Shown piece by piece: positions 44,648-56,800 of a stretch of DNA of 58,197 nucleotides (position 1 is its first letter; the number at the start of each line of letters is the position of its first letter). Below the pieces are notes generated by a model, which saw only the letters and a list, made by a program, of their open reading frames with translations, ran no database searches and was not told where the DNA came from. Source of the DNA: Irpex lacteus (Eukaryota; Basidiomycota; Agaricomycetes; Polyporales; Irpicaceae); NCBI GenBank assembly GCA_001986395.2, contig MQVO02000078.1:1-58197 (forward strand), written 5' to 3'. The translations under genes were made by a program, and so were the position numbers.

Positions 44648-45490
44648 TCAGTAACCAGACGGATTGCGTGACGACGCCAGACAGCATGACATTCGGCGGG
44701 TTGCGAGAGGGTTGGGAGGGCCAGATGGAGGGCGATAGGCGTAGATAAGACAGAGAGTCGTGATTAGAGGCTGCCTCTGTGGGGGCTCTCGTCCGTACGT
44801 CCTCTGACTATATGGTGTTCTGATATGGTGCCTTCCGCGCGAATCTTTCTCGTAAGCGGAGCGATGTTCGTTCGTAGAGTAGAGGTTGAGATTTATTGGC
44901 TTGCTACCTGTGAATTGAAGTACGTGTAAGGGAACTAGACCTATTTGCGAGATAACGTCGTACTCACGGATCGCAGACACAACTCACTCGTGTCCGAAGC
45001 TAACCTGAAGTATCCGCTACTGTCCAGTGAGGACGCCCCCATCGAACAGTACGCTGCTTCTCGTTTGCGAGAGCCGTGAAGGTCGTAGTGGCCGTTCTGG
45101 TGATGCAGGATCATGATTGTCACCCCCGACTGACGTGAACCATGGATATACGTGTATACCTCCGCACCACGCGTCGATCTCAGCGCATACACCTTGGACC
45201 GACCCCCGTCATGATTATCCGTCAGGAAATGAAGGTCTGTGTGATCAAAAAGGGACATCGAGTTTGTTAGGTCGTGTGAGGGATTCAACAAAACGAAGAA
45301 TAGCGAGCGATTTACCCGGACTGTGTGAGAAACCATCTGCGTCGTCCGTCCAAGAAATATACGGTCATTTTCACCTCAGTCGGAGTTTTCGGCGCGTCTG
45401 GGCCCAGAACGGAGCTGATTCTATCCATCGAGCCTCTAAGCGGACCAGAGTGACGGCGTTGAGGGGAGATTGTCCCAGGTCAATGCAACG
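44648..45490 (-). pseudogene. Decayed family fragment (45 kb copy)
   Basis: The reading on the minus strand includes VKMTVYFLDGRRRWF, then after an intron-like gap FLTDNHDGGRSKVYALRST, EVYTYIHGSRQSGVTIMILHHQNGHYDLHG, and GSKPINLNLYSTNEHRSAYE. These look like real protein, but the exon phases do not match at the natural splice sites. The last piece is similar to GSKPTKLNPTDERRLAYENDTDGKHYLIMRR at about 45900-46040. I do not recognise the family. Confidence 0.45.
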
Positions 45491-45559
45491 ACTGGACCGT
45501 CATATTGAGTTTTGAGTCCAGGCGAATGGCAGTGATACCTTGTAGGATAAAAATCATGA

Positions 45560-45914
45560 GCGAGAAGGTCTCGGATAGAGCGAAATGTACTCACCTGCGT
45601 TCCCTCATTCTAGCAACTGCGCATCCACCGTACCGAACCGAACCACGCCCCCAGCCAAACGTTTCGTCAAGTATATTGAATGCAGCACTAGTCTGCCCGA
45701 GGTCTCCTGACAGATACAGGTTCGAAGTTGAGGGCGAGTCGTCGGGCGTGTGATAGAGGTTATATGGCAGCGAGGAAGTAGAGTGAGGTGAGGTGGTTAC
45801 GTGAGGGTGGGAGGACCGACAGGAGGGCGACGGGTGTTGCGTGAGGTATCCGTGACCGTGAAAAGCGCAGGCGGACGCCAGCGATGCACCATTAGATGCT
45901 ATCTCGCGAAGCAA
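45560..45914 (-). pseudogene. Decayed family fragment with a donor-flanked exon
   Basis: A minus-strand stretch reads NLYHTPDDSPSTSNLYLSGD, then FNILDETFGWGRGSVRYGG, and ends at a GTGAGTAC donor at 45597. The same block, in diverged form, is found at 47287-47410, and a shorter match stands at 54775-54860. No continuous gene could be built. Confidence 0.4.
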
Positions 45915-46694
45915 AACGAGAGTTCTCGCTCTTACGGCCCCTCAATCTCCGCATGATGAGGTAGTGTTTTCCGTCCGTATCGTTCTCATAGGCAAGGCGA
46001 CGTTCGTCCGTGGGGTTAAGCTTTGTCGGCTTACTACCTGGAAGATGAGCTATGCGTGAGCAGTCCAAATCTGTTTGAAAATTAACGTCGTACTCACGGG
46101 ATCGCAGGAACGAATCTGCTGTAATAAATCTCACTGTTGAGTAGTGAAACCGCCCTCATTGAACGGTATTCTCCTTCCTAGGCTTTCGACACGGCGAGCA
46201 TAATGAGCGCACGATGAGTCTTGATTAGATGCGACGGGGATTACATAGTCGAAGCTTGGAGAGCAAAAAACATCATAGGAGCGGAACTTAGGCTTGACGG
46301 CAGGCTTCGCGAAGGCGGTAGCAATGACTCCATGCTCAAGTGCGCTGTCGTGGACCGTGAAATCCGTGGAATCGCTCTGCCTAGACACTAAACGAAATTT
46401 CAGTACTGTTGCCCATGAGCGACGTCGTATATAAACGCACCCGCATACATACGTATAGACTTTGTAACACCGGTAGATTCCAGTACATACACAGCAGTGT
46501 TCTTCTGCTAACCGAGGGGTTGAAGAGCCCTCTACAACTGCCGTGCGATCGAGAAAGGTCACAGGGTGCACACCGGAGTAAACGGAGACTCGGGCAGCCC
46601 TAGAATAGGGTGGATGCCGTCTAGTCCACGCCGTTCGGTGCGGAATGCAGCGTCTATGACGAGCTCGCCATCTCGTTCCGCTGCAGAGGATCAA
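45892..46694 (-). pseudogene. Decayed family fragment (46 kb copy)
   Basis: Minus-strand open segments include a long frame at 46131-46694 with RSYDVFCSPSFDYVIPVASNQ. After a donor/acceptor pair (GTGAGTACGACG ... CTTCCAG) comes GSKPTKLNPTDERRLAYENDTDGKHYLIMRRL. The second piece parallels the copy at about 44700-44900, including the sequence around the intron. The family is unknown to me. Confidence 0.4.
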
Positions 46695-47286
46695 CGAGAA
46701 AAGGGGCCGTGCGGTCTTCTTTTGACACTTAACGAGGGCCCAACACTCTATCGAGACAAGGAAGCAGCTGATGGGCCGTCAGGAATCAATCAGAACGAGC
46801 AGACCCAGTTGACTCACCAGGAACGCGAGGGACTCCTTGCGTTATGCTCCCAGCATTGCAAATACGCTCATCTTGAAATACGACCATCGCCCTCGGAGAG
46901 TCCGACGCGGCCTGGATAAGTAGCGAGACATGGGCCAAGCGTTGACGTTGGTGTAGTTGCCTCGTCCAATGACCTCCATGAAAAACGAGATAGTCGTATC
47001 GAAGGATCACGAGTGAAAACGGTCGGGTGCGGAGAAGCAGCCCTCGGCATACGAGTTGGTTGGGAATCGATGTGTTTACATGATGCGCAACGAGAGGATA
47101 TCGCGGTGAATATGGGGTACGTCTCGTACGTAGTGGTAGTGGTGATGGACATCTGGTGCGTGCTGGGACAGTGAGACGATGACTTCGAGGAGAGATAATC
47201 AGGAGTTAATGTGGGCCTAGTGAGTCACGCCAGAGGCGACTCTCAAGAGGTAATTTGAAGTCAAGCACTTTGCAGAGGCGCGAGTG

Positions 47287-47410
47287 TGAGCGACAAGGTC
47301 TAGGATCGAATGAGACACACTCACCTACGAGGCCTTGCACCATCGACTTCGCACCAGCCAAACTGAACGTACTGCCAGTCGTTGGTCAAGTGTTTTGAGT
47401 GTAGCGTGTG
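47287..47410 (-). pseudogene. Short family fragment matching 45560-45690
   Basis: GAGCGACAAGGTCTAGGATC, then CACACTCACCTACG and GCACCAGCCAAACTGAACGT line up with GAGCGAGAAGGTCTCGGATA, TGTACTCACCTGCG and CCCAGCCAAACGTTTCGT at 45560-45670. It carries an in-frame stop in the corresponding reading. Confidence 0.4.
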
Positions 47411-49974
47411 TGTGAGAGGTCCAAGTGTCTACCGTGTAGAGGTAAGATGACAGTCACGCTGAGCCGTGTAGTCTACAGACATGTACAGCTAATCGATCTA
47501 TCGTAGCAGAGCCGGGTCGGGGCTAAGAGCTCAGCGTGTCGAGATAGCGAACATGAGGGGCGGGGGCGGGTCTCGTAGCTCTGATGGCATTTGTTGTGTT
47601 GAATGTGAACTTATGAAAGAGGACGTAGAGGCTGAGCATAGAAACTATGAGTCGTCAGACACCCTGCAGAGTGTGTGGTACGTACCAAGCGAAGGCTTCA
47701 ACGCCGCCTACACCCTACATTATCTGTCGCAAGAACGCGTATCTTGTACAGAATAGGATGTTTAGCTGCGTCTTGCAAAAGGAACTGAACGACTCACGGT
47801 CTGCTCATAGTCACGCATTCGCCCCAACCGTTAACGCATCACCTTTCGATTCTCGCCCACGCTTGCCACACCCAGTACCGTTAGGTCATCCGTGAAGCCT
47901 TGACGGTACGTGTAAGAGGCGTTCCATATGAACGAGCCTTACAGCGACTTGGCTAGGACCATGAAGACGAGGTCGTGGGGCGAACTGCTGATGTTAGAGG
48001 AGCCGTCAGTCTATGGTCAACACATCGTGATCATGCTACTCACATACCATCACTCATGTGCATAACAGTCTTGTCGTTTCCTCAGACGTGAGTCGTAGTC
48101 CATGAAGCCCTGGTGATGGTCGATGAGAGAGCACGTCGGAGTCCGGACATCCATCACCGCGACGGACGCGCTTCTCTGCTTGCCACCATCGATCCATCGA
48201 CCACTGCACTCACTACTCTCTCTCCTGCGAGCTTCAATCGCGTGTTTGCTATGGACCGATCCAATCGAACGGGGATGCATGAGCGAGGTCGGACAGCGTT
48301 CTCAACGTACGCGAGCTGACTGACGGGATCGTCGTACGTCCATCTCATTCATTAGGCGTAAATTCGACTCGAACGCTGATATCGACATAAGACCGTTACG
48401 CGTAGCTGGGCTGGTTTATTGGGAGGAGAACTGGCATGTACGGCATACATTCGTACTCGTTGTCTGTGGCAATCCACAAAAGCTCGACAGCTGTTCGCGA
48501 CTCCGTACTCTCTTAGCCTCGTTCCCTTCTCCCTCCCAGCACTTTCCATCAAGATGGTTGTAAGCACATGACGCAGAGGATACGCGAAAGGGTGGATAAC
48601 GCACGTCAGAGCCTGGGGCTTTTAGCAGGAAATAACGCGTTCTCCGCGATCTTATTGCACTCTGGATGCTGATCTCGTTGTCTATCTCTAGCCAGCAATC
48701 CTCGCATCTCGGGAATCCTCATGCAGAACACGCGAACCATCCCGGTAACTCGAACCTGCCCTTCCCAGTCTCGTCGTCGACGCCTCGACAAAGGCTCACT
48801 GCCTTACATCACGGACCAAGCGTTCAGACGTCAAAGCGTCACACTATATTGAGAACACATCGCTCGACGCTCCTCATCACGAGTCCTCAACAGAGATGGC
48901 TACCACGGGAGCGAGTTTACGTGTTATGGACTCGGTCGTTGCAGCTCACGCGGGAGGTGTAAAGAGAGAAGACAGGGCAGCACCTTTATGTTCAGCAGTC
49001 TTATAGAAGTTCGGTCGACCACGAACGTCGAATCTCAATCGCGCTGCGTGCCTCCGCGATGACGCTTCCTACATGAATCATGCAAGCTTCGCGAGGTAGC
49101 TCATTGTGTCGTCACGGTCCCTCCCATCAATGTTCTGGTGAAAGCATGTACGCGCATACTCATGCCGATTCGGTTTACTCTTCGTAGAATGGCCTATTCG
49201 ACTGCTTGTGACGCACGTCGCAAGTTCGACCATAGGTACATCGCGGGCGAAGTTGCCAACATCCCCTGTCGGATTTCCTGACTTCAACACACTCCAACGG
49301 GAGTTCTGGACACACACAGTTGTCTTGAGTTCATCCAGTCATGGCGAGACTCCGATGCATCAAACACGGCGACACGTCTCGCTTCATCCACCGTCGCAAT
49401 GGTATTTGGCAGAGTGACCGCCACTCGATGACGATCTCTATGCGCCACCACAATGTGAATTCGAGGGTAGCGTGTAGGTGCAACGAGCCAAAGCGAGTGC
49501 CTAAGATGGAGTAAAATGGCAGCCTGGTTGAAAGGCTTGCGAGTTGCAAAGCAGATACTTGTGTTGCATCTGGTAAGTGTCTTGAGACTTGTGTGGACCG
49601 CTCAACCACAGCTAATACATATGTGCAGGCATCACCGTGTTAGGCTGATTGACATGTAATCTAGGTAGCTCATTTCTGTGAATGCCCAAGCAGTTCCGTA
49701 AATAATCCAGTCACATACAAGTACAAAAGTGACACAAACATGGAATCAAATCTTGTATAACTCCTAACCAAAGCAGCTCACTTTTCAGAGCACTTCTGCG
49801 ATGATGGTCTTGACAATCATAACCTTCACTACAGCCTCCACTATTGGTACTACAACCTATTCCTTGTCATTTCTAGCAATCTCCTCATCTGTAAGAACAT
49901 TAGCACACCCCATTCTCAGTGGTAGGTCTATGAGCTAGATTCAGTCTCAGACCACTTCTCTAACAATTCATGAC

Positions 49975-52900
49975 TTACTCTTGTGCAAATTCTGAGCTCT
50001 CTCCCATTTGTGTGTTGTCATGAGGCACTGCATGACCTGATGGTGTAGATACATCACTTGCAGCAACCTTAACCTCAAGCTCATTTTCCCTCTCATTGGG
50101 AACCTGCAGGAGTTATTAGAAGGTGTGAGAGGTAGGTTACATCACATACCCTTGAGATCTCATCCTGAGTGTGAACAGGTGCACTGGCCAGTACATCATG
50201 AGTACTGCTGATGCTTGGTGCAGCTCCGTTATTGGTCTGAGTGGGAAGTGTTTCTGCCTCTGTCATGGCTGCCTGGGTGTCCAATGAAGAATGAGTCAGT
50301 TCAGTAATGTTAAGAGATAAATAAGCACAAGTTGTACCTCTGTTTCTGTAATCTCTTCAAGTCCCACACTCCTGCCATCTCCAACTGCCAAGCCAAATAT
50401 TCCCTCTCTATTCCTGTCAATTTCCATGGTCTTGTCATTCACAGAGCTCTCCTGATCGAAGCTGGGCAATGAGATGCATTTCCCCTTGTCATCAAGTTGA
50501 AGTTCAACTTCAGACTCCTTGGCATTCTGGCTTCCTTGTCTTCTTTCCTCGGGTTCTCGGAGATGATAAATATCATCATCATCTTGTCTGACCACAAGCT
50601 TGCCAAGAGTTTCCACAAGCTTGCCAAGAGTTTCCACAAGTTCATCAGGGAAGATGGAGCTATCTCTCTGGAAAACACCTTTCCGCATCCAACAATGGGA
50701 AGATACATATTTTTGTTCATAGAGTATGAGATCAAGACAAGCTTTGGCAAGCTTTGTAGCATGACTAGCTTGCTGCTGATCTTTATGACCTTTTGTGGCT
50801 TCTTCTCCACTCTGTTCTGTTGGTTTCCCAGAAGACAAAGACTGGATCTGGGAAATAATAGGAGCAAATAGCTCTCTGCACTTCTCTACTCCTGCTGTCT
50901 TTGCTTGAAGAAGGAGCAGAAGATAGATTATGTGGTAACAAAGTTTGAGAGATTGAGTCAAATCTTCTGAACAGCTGCTCAAAAGCTGTTTTGTAATGGC
51001 TGAGGATAGAAGTTCCAGGTCTTGAGATCCCAGTGGTTCTGTGAGGTATAGATAAGTTATTCGTAAATCCGTCCATTGATTTCAAGAAAGCTTACGAGGA
51101 AGGTTGTAAGGAATCTGGAATACATAATGGATCATTTCTTGGTCATATTCTCTTTTCCAAGTATTATCTGCAGACATCCAATCAGTGATCACCATATTGA
51201 TAGACAGCTTGCTTTTCATAGCAAAGGCAATCAGCTGTTGGAAGCTCTGCTCAGCAGGTTCTGACCGGCCATGTTTGGTATGAGTTTGAATCAGACGTGA
51301 ACTGCAGGCAAAAATATTTTTCAGACTCTCTTGTGAGTACTTGTCTTGAAAGTCAAGATGTTCTGGTGCAGCTGTGACCACTGTGTATAGATATTGCACA
51401 CATGCAGCTCGAAACTCCCGTGGCGCGTCTGCAGGCAAGGTCCATGAGCTCCAATCAAAGTCTTCATCAGGTCTTTGCTGCAGTTTGGCAAGCTCTGACT
51501 GGATGGCTTTAAAGAATGCGGTACCATCCTTCAGAGTTCTCTTTGGCTTTGCAAGCTCCCAGATCCTAGTCAACACAGTAAGCAGTTTACTTCCATTTTC
51601 CCAAACATTTTTCTTGTCCTTGGAAGTTGTGAGCAGTACAACATCTCTAATCATGTTGCTGCCCACATGATCATCAAAGTAGTCTCTGACAGCTGATAGA
51701 GTGTCTGTAGAGAGCTTAGGCCCATCAATAGTAGCAAAGATTGACAGTACAACTGTCAACCCATAAACTGAAGCAACCTTCTGTTGGTCCTCCTGAGTCC
51801 TACCAGTGAAATTAGGTCTAAGGTAATAGCCTTTAATACCACTGATATGGTCCACAATGATATTGGACACAGCAGTTCTTGCCTGAGGCCTCAAAGAGCC
51901 TAGAGGGGCAAAGCCATCAAATGGCCACTCTGGCAGAACACGCTCAGTTGTAGGAAGTGTGGGTAGTCGGTGGGAGAGAATTTCAAAGATGAAGTCCAGA
52001 ATTTCCTTGTACTCAGGTCTGGGGTGAATATATAGCAGGGCCTCTCTGAAGGTTGTCTCCAGCATGTCATCATTGGCTTGGATGGCATCAACAGACTTGA
52101 GGATCTCAACATCAGATGAGGCATCCTTGACTAGCTGCTCTTCACTGGGCAGCTTCCGCAGCCTTTCCAGGCTCCTGTTGTAGAGCCTAACCACGTAGAC
52201 ATGCCATTGAATACGAGACAATGTGGGCAGTGCACTGAGTGTGAGCACTCTGATATGGTGAGAACCCTTCAAAACAGCACTCGCGATTTGAAACGGCAAG
52301 GAGGAAGCAAAGCCAACTATTGCTTGCCCAACTGAGGACAAGATAGACCAGTAAATCAAGTGAAGAGTTGTGGGCATGATCACAAATGACAGCTTCGCAG
52401 CAAGGGAAGACAGTTTATGATGAAGATGTGCTATGCCAGTCTTGAGAAGAGTGGTACGGTATGGGCAGCGGGGAAGGAAGATGGGAAGAGCAGTAGCTCC
52501 AAAGAAGAACAGAGCCCAGCCGACAACAAGGGGGAGGGTGGTATACCCCACACTCTCATGCACAGAGGATGTGAAGTAGCACAGGCCAACAAAGAAGAGG
52601 CCCAGTGAGAGCTGGAGTAGGAGGGGGAGGCATGCAACAATCTCATACACCATCCATGCTCGGAGCTGAGGCTCACGGAAGTGGCGAATGCGGAGACGGG
52701 CTTGAGGAGAGGGGACATTGACAGCAAGGAACTCTCGCAGCCATTGCTTCACCAACATCCCAAAGGAGGCGGTCATCAGGCTGAGAATGAGGCTGGAGAA
52801 CCAGAGGACATTCACTCTGATATCCTCGGGAGAGGCTTGGAAGGGAGGAGGCATGGGAGGGGATATGGAGGTAGCAATCAGCTTGCCATCAGTGAAGTTG

Positions 52901-53246
52901 TAGCTCATGGTTTGGTTACCAATGCGCTCAAGTTGATAGGCCATCATGGCAGTGGGGGAGGGTTGGAGGTTGGGATAGGCAGCGACCAGGAAAGCAGAGA
53001 GAACAGCGGAGAACAGACCAGCCTGGAGGCACAAGAGGTCAACGAGAAGAATGCAGCAAGAGACGGAGTTGTACTCACGAAGACCAGGAGGGTATCCACG
53101 TCATCCTTGCAGCTTTGGACCTTTTCTTCATCAAATTCACGAACATCCTTTGACATGGCAGCCCATCCGGTGGACTGCCCTGGGTAGGACGTGACCCTCA
53201 CATCGCGAACGGCCTCCGCGCCGGGAGGGGTCTGATCTGAGGACAT
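49975..53246 (-). CDS. DUF6535 membrane protein, copy B
   Basis: Five exons fit: 53246-53079, 53022-51096, 51038-50338, 50272-50150 and 50103-49975, for 1015 residues. Exon 1 encodes the same 56 residues as copy A, and the four N-terminal helices are nearly unchanged. The soluble middle part is similar but diverged (FREALLYIHPRPEYKEILDFIFEILSHRLPTL). The C-terminal tail differs from copy A: it carries a duplicated heptad (LVETLGK twice), an acidic stretch, and two exons (AAMTEAETLPTQ..., VPNERENELEVK...) that do not resemble those of copy A. The last codon before the stop lies within a GTAAGT donor-like sequence; splicing there to the next acceptor also leads at once to a stop, so the end is robust. 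The function is unknown. Confidence 0.83.
50592..50633. repeat. Two tandem 21-nt units inside DUF6535 copy B
   Basis: The 21-nt unit starting CCACAAGCTTGCCAAGAG occurs twice in a row in exon 3. It duplicates the heptapeptide LVETLGK without breaking the frame. Copy A has only one unit at this place (LVATLGT). Confidence 0.9.
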
Positions 53247-53248
53247 CC

Positions 53249-53547
53249 TCGGCTCTCAGGAACACACAGTCGGCTCAGTGCGTAGAATCGGCTCACACGT
53301 GCGCAGTCGGCTCAGCAGCACGTAGTCGGCTCACCAGGTGCACACTCGGCTCAGGTGCAAGTCGGCTCAAAGGCGCACACTCGGCTCAGTGTGCGAAGTC
53401 GGCTCTGGCAACGGAATCCACGTATCGGCACAAAGGGGGAGACTCCTGGTATCGGCTCTACGTCCAAGGTCCACGGCGTCGGCTCTAATCCACGAACGAA
53501 CACGCCGCTCTGTCGGCTCTACAGCGAGGAACGCAACCTTCGGCTCA
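53249..53547. repeat. Array of TCGGCTC(A/T) octamers upstream of DUF6535 copy B
   Basis: Copies start at 53249, 53270, 53288, 53307, 53326, 53346, 53362, 53381, 53399, 53452, 53479, 53512 and 53540, with a degenerate TCGGCACA near 53424. The order, the spacing and the A-to-T switch of the eighth base follow copy A closely, although the spacers between the octamers differ at many positions. The octamers therefore look better conserved than their surroundings. Confidence 0.85.
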
Positions 53548-53885
53548 GGCGGGGACGGGAACTCAACTCCAACGGACTCTGCTCCAGGGGAAGGGAAAGC
53601 GCAGTTCACGCTCGCGAGGGGGACTGCAGAAAGTGTCAGCAAGTCATCGCGCGTCCACTAACACTCGAGGGCACTCACCAGACGGGCAGCGCTAACAATC
53701 GCTAGAGGCCGTGCGAAGATAGACGACGGCACGGCGGGCGAGGTGTAAACAATGGTGCGCGACGGGTTGATCAATGTGTAAGGCTTGCTGGCGAGGGCAA
53801 TGGGATGGTGGTGGTTGCGGTTGAAGAGACGGTGGGAGACGACATGCCGCACCTACGCCGCATGCCTGTCACTTCCAGGTTTCGG

Positions 53886-56800
53886 CGCTTATGGTCAGCC
53901 CCACATCGGCCCGCTGCCTCATTGAAGAACTGTGCGGCGGGCTGGATGCTGTATATGCGATAGAGCCCGTATATGGTTTCACAGCAGGCAAAGGATCAGG
54001 TCGACTGTCAAGCAAGACGTAGTACTGTTACGGATTTGATTTGAATTGAAACTCTGCAGTATCACGCAACGTTGTTCGATGCCCAAGTCTGGAACACCCT
54101 CGTATTCATTGGCACCGTTTCTGCAGACAAGCGATTGATAAAATAAAAACATCGAAGTGCACAAACAACACAGAATCGTGCAAACTCAAGGTAGATAGCG
54201 AGTGAGTCAGAGGCAAAAGCGATCCGCGGCGTCTGTGCTGGGAAAGCGATCCATCAGACACACTAAGAGTTCGAGCTTGCGAATGTCCCCAGGTACTCGT
54301 GTCGCTTCCGAGCGAGATCTTGGAATTCCTCGCAACGCTTTCCTCACGTGCAGCCAGAGAAGACCAGAGTTCCAGGTCATGAGAGGTAACGAAGACGCAC
54401 AGCCGATCATGCCTCCCGAAATTAGGAAAAGACACTGAATGACGACACGCCTGATACGTGAGGTGGCGGTGATTTGTCGAACATGGACGGTACGGCGCAA
54501 TGCGCATAAGTGTCGCGATACGAGACTGAGCGTTGTTGAGGCTGCGGTAGCGACCAACAGCCCGGACGACCGGAGGCCAGGGTATAAAGTAAAGCGAGGT
54601 CGGATAGGGACTTGAACTCGTAGCGGAGAAGCTGTTCACGAGCACAGACTTGCACGAGGGGTGTCGACGGCTGATCAGAGGTTGTGTGCGTCCCAAAAAC
54701 CAGTGTTTCGCTTCCTTTGCTGTTGAGTTGGCATGGTGAGAACGTCCCTCAGCTTATGGGGATCGCGGGCGTGAGTGACAACGTCAATTGTGAGACGAGT
54801 CAAACTCACTTAGCTCACAAGACCTGGGTCTAGTCTTCGACCGATACCCAAGACCAACGATATACGTCGTCGACGTCACGAAGTAGAAGGACCTAGGTAC
54901 TAGCAGCTACCTGGACACCGCTGATCGATCGCAAGGAGGACTGCAATATGCATTAGCCACCAAGCGTAAGGAACCGGACGACTCGCAGCCTACGGCGGAC
55001 AGCAGCAAGGGCGTCATTGCGTTCAGGCAGTCTAGAAGCTCTCTGCGTAGGAGGTCCAGAGGTAAAGCAGCCAGTCACGCTTTGATAGGCATCGTCATAG
55101 CTTTCTGGCACAAGAAACGTTAGCGGGAAAACGGGACTCAGGACGTAATATGCTACTCACTTGAGATACCAGACTCGTTCCCGCTGCCCATCCCTCTCAT
55201 CGATGCCCTCCGCTGCGTGTGATCGTCTCTCACAACACCGCGCCATGCCCCGCAAAGTCAGTCTTCCTAGTACCAAAATTTCGTTGCGCCATAACCTGTC
55301 CTTGCGTGTTCGAAATGGGCCTATCAATGATACGCCGATCCCCAGGATCCTACGACTCCCAAATGGCTCGTCCGAGCTGGTCGAATAGACTGTTGAGCTG
55401 AATAGTGGGGATGAGGACATCATACGTGGAGGAGAGCCGGTGCTGAATATTCAGCACCTATCAGGATGAGACCGATAGGGCTGCGTAGGGTAGAACCATA
55501 AGGTAGGGGGAGAGCGTAGTTGATTGCGGTTTCGTCGCCTCATGAATGGTGAGGGTGGGGGTTGAAACCGCGAAAGTTTGAGGACGTTGCGTTAGGTTGG
55601 GTGTGAGATGGAAGGAACAAAGCCAGCGGCCGATGCACGTTTGCCGACCACATCGCAGTGAAGGGAGGAGACTTCTCATATGTCCTGAATAGATGGTGAG
55701 CATAGAGAAAGGTGTCCACATCGAATCGTCGCGTACGTTCGGTCCCCCTCAACGATATCAACTTCTCCTCCAAACGGTGCGATATCTTCGCCAGCATCCC
55801 CAACCGGAGCTCACGCGTTCACAACTCTTGGCATCTAAGATCAGCATCAGAACTAGGATTGCGACGGCGTGAAGTAGATCTGGACATGGCGTTATGACTT
55901 CTGCTCAATGAATGACTTACCAGAATAACCATTACGAGTGATCGATCTCCGTCCTATTCTCCGAATCGAAGGGCAAGCATCTGCTGAACACATCGTGAGA
56001 AGGACTCTGATTGACGAGCAAACCACGTACCTCATCACAAACCTCCATGACTAGCGCAGCGCATCTGCAGTACTTCGCCGTGTGGTTCCTTAAGAGGCGT
56101 TATGAAGGCCAAGTCGTAGATCAATGAAGAGTTCGTTGGCAGTGAGGTCCGTAGTGGTTGACCGTCTTGCGTGTGAACATCACCAGTGGTGAGTACCGGT
56201 GAGTATCGAGTCACGGATGTCTCACCAACGAGAAGCAGTTTCTCGCAACGAGTGATAGAGAGCAGAGCACAAGTGGTTGTGGTTGCGGTGATAGAGCATC
56301 GATATCGGGCGCTCATGTGCATGATCTCTAAGATGACGTCACGTTCTCGCGTGTAATTGTGGTAAGTAGTTGCCAGCAGTGCCAGCACGGTCCCATGCAA
56401 TGCGTGAACGTCGTTTATTTTATCGGTGAGTTGAACCTCGAACTTCAAGAGCATTTCACGGCCAAAGATATTTAGTACCTATGACACGTAGTGACTACAT
56501 GGCGACAATCCACAGTACATTCGGCTGCATGACCCTAGTCCTCCGTCTCTCCGTGCGCAGACGGATCGTAGTCATCCATGTCAAGCGAAGCGTTTTGTAC
56601 ACGAAGGCTGCATACGGCCGGTGCCTTGCCTTGTGGTCCCCGAGTGTTCTCACCGGTGTCGCCCATTCACGCACGGCGTAATTCGAAAGTCGGGTAAGAC
56701 AAACGACACGAGCCCAAAAAGCTAGCCTCTAATACTGTCTATCTGATGTAGTGACTTGCAGTACGGAGAATCCTGCCACTGGATGCGCAGTTTGATGAGA

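Larger units (their letters stand above)
41791..49974. other. Region of decayed, mutually similar fragments
   Basis: No intact gene was found in about 8 kb between the two DUF6535 copies. Minus-strand splice donors (plus-strand ACTCAC) recur about every kilobase, each next to short stretches that resemble one another. The clearest pieces are listed as separate features. The pattern suggests several eroded copies of one intron-rich, minus-strand gene family. Confidence 0.5.
49975..53885 (-). repeat. Segmental duplication, copy B
   Basis: Partner of 37649-41790. It includes the gene, the octamer array and about 340 bp beyond it, ending near GGTTGAAGAGACGGTGGG. Many substitutions but few indels separate the copies in exons 1-2, so both have been kept open after duplication. 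Confidence 0.8.
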
